DNA of 64,000 nucleotides from Lachnospiraceae oral taxon 107 str. F0167 (GTDB taxonomy: Bacteria > Bacillota > Clostridia > Lachnospirales > Lachnospiraceae): the NCBI GenBank assembly GCA_000209465.1, contig GL890588.1, forward strand, positions 85,356-149,355, written 5' to 3'. Position 1 is the first letter of the stretch. Each line of letters starts with the position of its first letter. Under the pieces are notes generated by a model, which saw only the letters and a list, made by a program, of their open reading frames with translations, was not told the origin of the DNA and made no database searches. Positions 61,969 to 64,000 of this stretch are shown one piece after another. The translations under genes were made by a program, and so were the position numbers.

Positions 61969-62007
61969 AATAGCCGGGTAGCTTTATACAATCGCTACTC
62001 GACTATT
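61969..62007 (-). terminator. Terminator after the Rpn-type nuclease gene
   Basis: AATAGTCGAGTAGC pairs with GCTACCCGGCTATT (14 positions, one G-U, one mismatch) across an 11-base loop, then TTTTTG on the minus strand. Confidence 0.8.
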
Positions 62008-62083
62008 CCGGGTTATATATTCACTGAGTTTTTATAATGTTCTTTTACCTATACCGGCGCACTTAAGCCACCTACCTGCTCTT

Positions 62084-62887
62084 TTACTTTTGTTCATTTA
62101 GGTACTTTTCAAACTTGGACACACTTATGTTTGCTCTTTTTGCCGCTTCCTCTATAGATATTATTCCGTCCTTAACGAGGGTAAGCAATATATTTATTGC
62201 ACCTTCTTTTATCCACGCTTCTTTAGATTCTTCTTCAAATATGTCATACAGTTCTCTCATTGCATCAGTCATCTTATTCCCCTCCTTAACATATTTAAAA
62301 TCATATTTCATCTTGGATGTTACAGGAAAATTATCGCTGTAACAATCATCCTTTGTAAAAACTTCCATCAATTCAGATAATGCACTACCGTCACTTATAT
62401 TTGCACTGATATATATTTCTTTAATCCCGTTATCAACTTCTGTATTACTCCCGTCTATCACTCTTTTTATCAAATATAAACTCTTGTTTTCCCTAAAAAC
62501 ATCAAAATTACAGATATATATCATGCAAACCTCAGGTACATTATCAAAGTTTTCTCCCTTTTTCATCAAACTTGTGGTAAGTACACTGCTATAATAACGT
62601 ACCCGCTTTTGATGATTTACATTATCAGCATTTTGAACCTCAATATTAACCCGCTTCCCGTCCCTTAGTTCACAATAAGCATCCAGTATAACCGAACGTC
62701 TATCTATATTAGTTATAGCATATTGTGACTTGTTATTTAATACTTTCAGATAAGAATCCTGCAAAAATACCCTTAATATTTCTTCACAAAACTCTTTATT
62801 CTCAGCCATCTTCCTAAATATTATATCATCAATGGGATTTAGCTTTTTAATATACTCTTTGAATTTTTCTATAGATCTTTCAGACAT
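62084..62887 (-). CDS. Rpn/PD-(D/E)XK family nuclease (recombination-promoting nuclease-like)
   Basis: A 267-residue protein of the Rpn/transposase_31-PDDEXK_2 type. The N-terminal core NPIDDIIFRKMAEN is followed by the nuclease motif: Asp69 (SVILDAYC) and Glu83-x-Gln85 (RVNIEVQ), then QKRVRYYSSVL. The C-terminus is helical (EEAAKRANISVSKFEKYL). These proteins are widespread and multicopy in clostridia; E. coli Rpn proteins promote RecA-independent recombination, and some act in phage defence. Start at MSERSIEKF with AAGGAGGTTT upstream. It lies beside the tandem-repeat region at the window end. Confidence 0.85.
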   Translation of the reverse strand: MSERSIEKFKEYIKKLNPIDDIIFRKMAENKEFCEEILRVFLQDSYLKVLNNKSQYAITNIDRRSVILDAYCELRDGKRVNIEVQNADNVNHQKRVRYYSSVLTTSLMKKGENFDNVPEVCMIYICNFDVFRENKSLYLIKRVIDGSNTEVDNGIKEIYISANISDGSALSELMEVFTKDDCYSDNFPVTSKMKYDFKYVKEGNKMTDAMRELYDIFEEESKEAWIKEGAINILLTLVKDGIISIEEAAKRANISVSKFEKYLNEQK

Positions 62888-63110
62888 AAACCTCCTTAAT
62901 AAATAGAATTTTATTATTTGCTTTGGAAAATATAAGAAATGTAGAGATAAGACTACCGAAAACAATTAACTGTATTTATTATAATAAATATTATTGATTA
63001 AAGCAATATGCCTCAGAACTTAACTTCTTACTATTTTTATATTAGTCAAAAGGTTTATTTTATTAAAATACTTTTTTATTAACTAAGCAATATTTTTAAT
63101 ATAAAAGCCT
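62888..63110. other. Leader/intergenic region of the Rpn-type gene
   Basis: Very AT-rich, no ORF or strong hairpin; presumably holds the Rpn promoter on the minus strand. Confidence 0.4.
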
Positions 63111-63359
63111 CAATAAATATATAGCTAAAAATGTCACTTCGTTTCTATGTATTATGTCCAAAGAGCTTTCGTTTATATGCACAATATTTCATCATATTTT
63201 TATACTACATGCCGAAATTGCTCCAAATACAACGGAGCGTTGTATTGACTATTGCCAAATATTCTCCTCTTAGTATAATAGAGCCATCAAATCTTTTTCA
63301 TGATGTTTGATTTGATATCTTATATTCTATGGAAAGTGCACTTTCTATTCTTGGTTTTC
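63111..63359 (+). repeat. Long direct repeat, copy 1 (promoter plus stem-loops)
   Basis: About 249 bases that recur at 63751-64000 with an offset of 640-641. Conserved inside are the 8-bp inverted repeat ATACAACG-GAG-CGTTGTAT (63227-63245), a plus-strand promoter TTGCCA-N16-TATAAT (63252-63279), a stem ATCAAATC/GATTTGAT (63286-63316) and the palindrome GAAAGTGCACTTTC (about 63332-63345). The short open frame that starts at 63329 in this copy has ACG in place of its ATG in copy 2, so I do not call it a gene. Confidence 0.85.
63252..63279 (+). promoter_or_regulatory. Promoter in direct repeat copy 1
   Basis: TTGCCA (63252-63257), 16-base spacer, TATAAT (63274-63279). The same spacing and a TTGTCA -35 occur in copy 2 at 63892-63919, which supports a functional promoter. 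Confidence 0.65.
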
Positions 63360-63402
63360 TAAAAATTCTAAAAATTCTAAAAAGTTCTAAACATCATGTA
63401 CA

Positions 63403-63418
63403 AATCGGTGCACCGATT
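63403..63418. repeat. Perfect 16-bp palindrome
   Basis: AATCGGTGCACCGATT, GC-rich for this region, lies between the two long repeats and just before a strong hairpin. It could be a protein-binding site or part of an RNA structure. Confidence 0.8.
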
Positions 63419-63433
63419 GAGCTTTCCCTCATA

Positions 63434-63476
63434 TATAGCTCGGCAGATAGTAGCCTTACTATTCTGCCGGGCTATA
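63434..63476. ncRNA. Strong hairpin, possible structured RNA
   Basis: A 19-bp stem (TATAGC, T-G, CGGCAGA, TAGTA with one bulged T) capped by a GCCT loop. Neither side has a T-run, so it is not a standard terminator. It lies downstream of the copy 1 promoter and would be in its transcript. Confidence 0.5.
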
Positions 63477-63750
63477 ACCCCTTTAATCTTTGGGATTTTT
63501 CATTTTCTCTAATATATTTCTCATAACTCCCCTCTATATGCAAAAGTAAAAAATTCAAAAATTTCTTCCATCTCGAACAAACAAATTATTTTTCTTCCAT
63601 CCTGCCCCATTTCCCCACAATATGCTTCTCACCCTTCGTTCTCTTAAATATTTTCAAACAAAACTTTAATCAAAATATTTCTTCTTTTTAGCCATAATAG
63701 TTTAAATATATTTATACCTGATTCGTGTAAATTTAGGATGCAAATATCGC

Positions 63751-64000
63751 CAATAACAATATAACCAAAAATGTAAGCTTGTTTTTAGGCATTGTATCTA
63801 TATGACTTTCGTTTATATGCACAATATTTCATTATATTTTTATACCATACGCCGAAATTTCTTCAAATACAACGGAGCGTTGTATCGACTATTGTCAAAA
63901 CTTTTTCTGTTAGTATAATAGAGCCATCAAATCTTTTTCATGATGTTTGATTTGATATCTTATATTCTTACGGAAAGTGCACTTTCTATTCTTGGTTTTC
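63751..64000 (+). repeat. Long direct repeat, copy 2 (cut by the window end)
   Basis: Matches 63111-63359 with scattered substitutions. The stems and -10 are kept: ATACAACG-GAG-CGTTGTAT at 63867-63885, TTGTCA-N16-TATAAT at 63892-63919, ATCAAATC/GATTTGAT at 63926-63956. The window ends inside the repeat, so further copies may follow. Confidence 0.85.
63892..63919 (+). promoter_or_regulatory. Promoter in direct repeat copy 2
   Basis: TTGTCA (63892-63897), 16-base spacer, TATAAT (63914-63919), at the same place in the unit as in copy 1. Confidence 0.65.

Noticed and set aside
63329..63526. A 65-codon plus-strand frame starting MESALSILG in the right-end repeat
   Set aside because: Copy 2 has ACG where copy 1 has ATG and a shifted context, there is no Shine-Dalgarno site, and the frame runs through the strong hairpin. 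Probably not translated.

Overview
The window is AT-rich, with strong Shine-Dalgarno sites (GGAGG/AAGGAG) before almost every gene and gene sets typical of clostridial Firmicutes: CIRCE/HrcA control, WhiA, HprK with a Crh-like HPr, ANTAR-coupled glutamine synthetase, ribose-type sugar ABC transport and a preQ1 riboswitch. It also carries surface proteins with choline-binding-type repeats. A host-associated member of the Lachnospiraceae, possibly oral, is my best inference; no rRNA or tRNA is present to confirm it. Nearly all genes lie on the minus strand; the one convincing plus-strand gene is the DeoR-type regulator at 16.3 kb.

Layout. 0-5.5 kb: RND efflux operon (adaptor, permease, TolC-like protein). 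5.9-6.6 kb: two paralogous zinc-ribbon proteins. 6.7-17.1 kb: an L-fucose utilisation operon (kinase, isomerase, aldolase, ABC transporter, mutarotase, lactaldehyde reductase) with a divergent DeoR regulator. 17.1-29.5 kb: a surface/secreted protein region. It encodes a cell-wall-binding protein with a complete IdeS/Mac-type IgG-endopeptidase domain, a GH18 protein, an orphan HicB, a giant subtilisin of C5a-peptidase-like layout, and an SLH-like repeat protein broken by a frameshift. 29.7-36.5 kb: queT under a preQ1 riboswitch, an alcohol dehydrogenase, lon under a CIRCE operator, and MetB/PatB-type sulfur amino-acid enzymes. 36.7-41.4 kb: a tightly coupled housekeeping operon (clpX, lspA, HlyC/CorC family, HAD phosphatase, small protein, Nudix). 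41.4-43.7 kb: amino-acid ABC transporter. 43.8-52.6 kb: S41 protease - SNF2 helicase - hprK - murB - rapZ - whiA - crh-like operon. 52.7-54 kb: PucR/CdaR-type regulator. 54.1-61.9 kb: argC-GNAT-argJ-argB-argD-glnA-nitR-like-dapF. 62.1-64 kb: an Rpn-type nuclease and a noncoding region with tandem repeats that each carry a promoter and stem-loops.

Most notable items: (1) the IdeS-like IgG-protease homologue, with Lys, Cys, His and both Asp of the active site in place, on a choline-binding-type wall anchor, a few kb from a C5a-peptidase-like subtilisin; (2) the promoter-bearing tandem repeat at the right edge; (3) three genes (surface protein, HlyC/CorC protein, argJ) each broken by what looks like one missing base, two of them in A-tracts and one at a canonical slippery heptamer directly before a stop; (4) an orphan hicB flanked by two copies of the same terminator element; (5) lon preceded by promoter, terminator hairpin and CIRCE in that order. 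I saw no CRISPR array, prophage, insertion sequence or replication origin.
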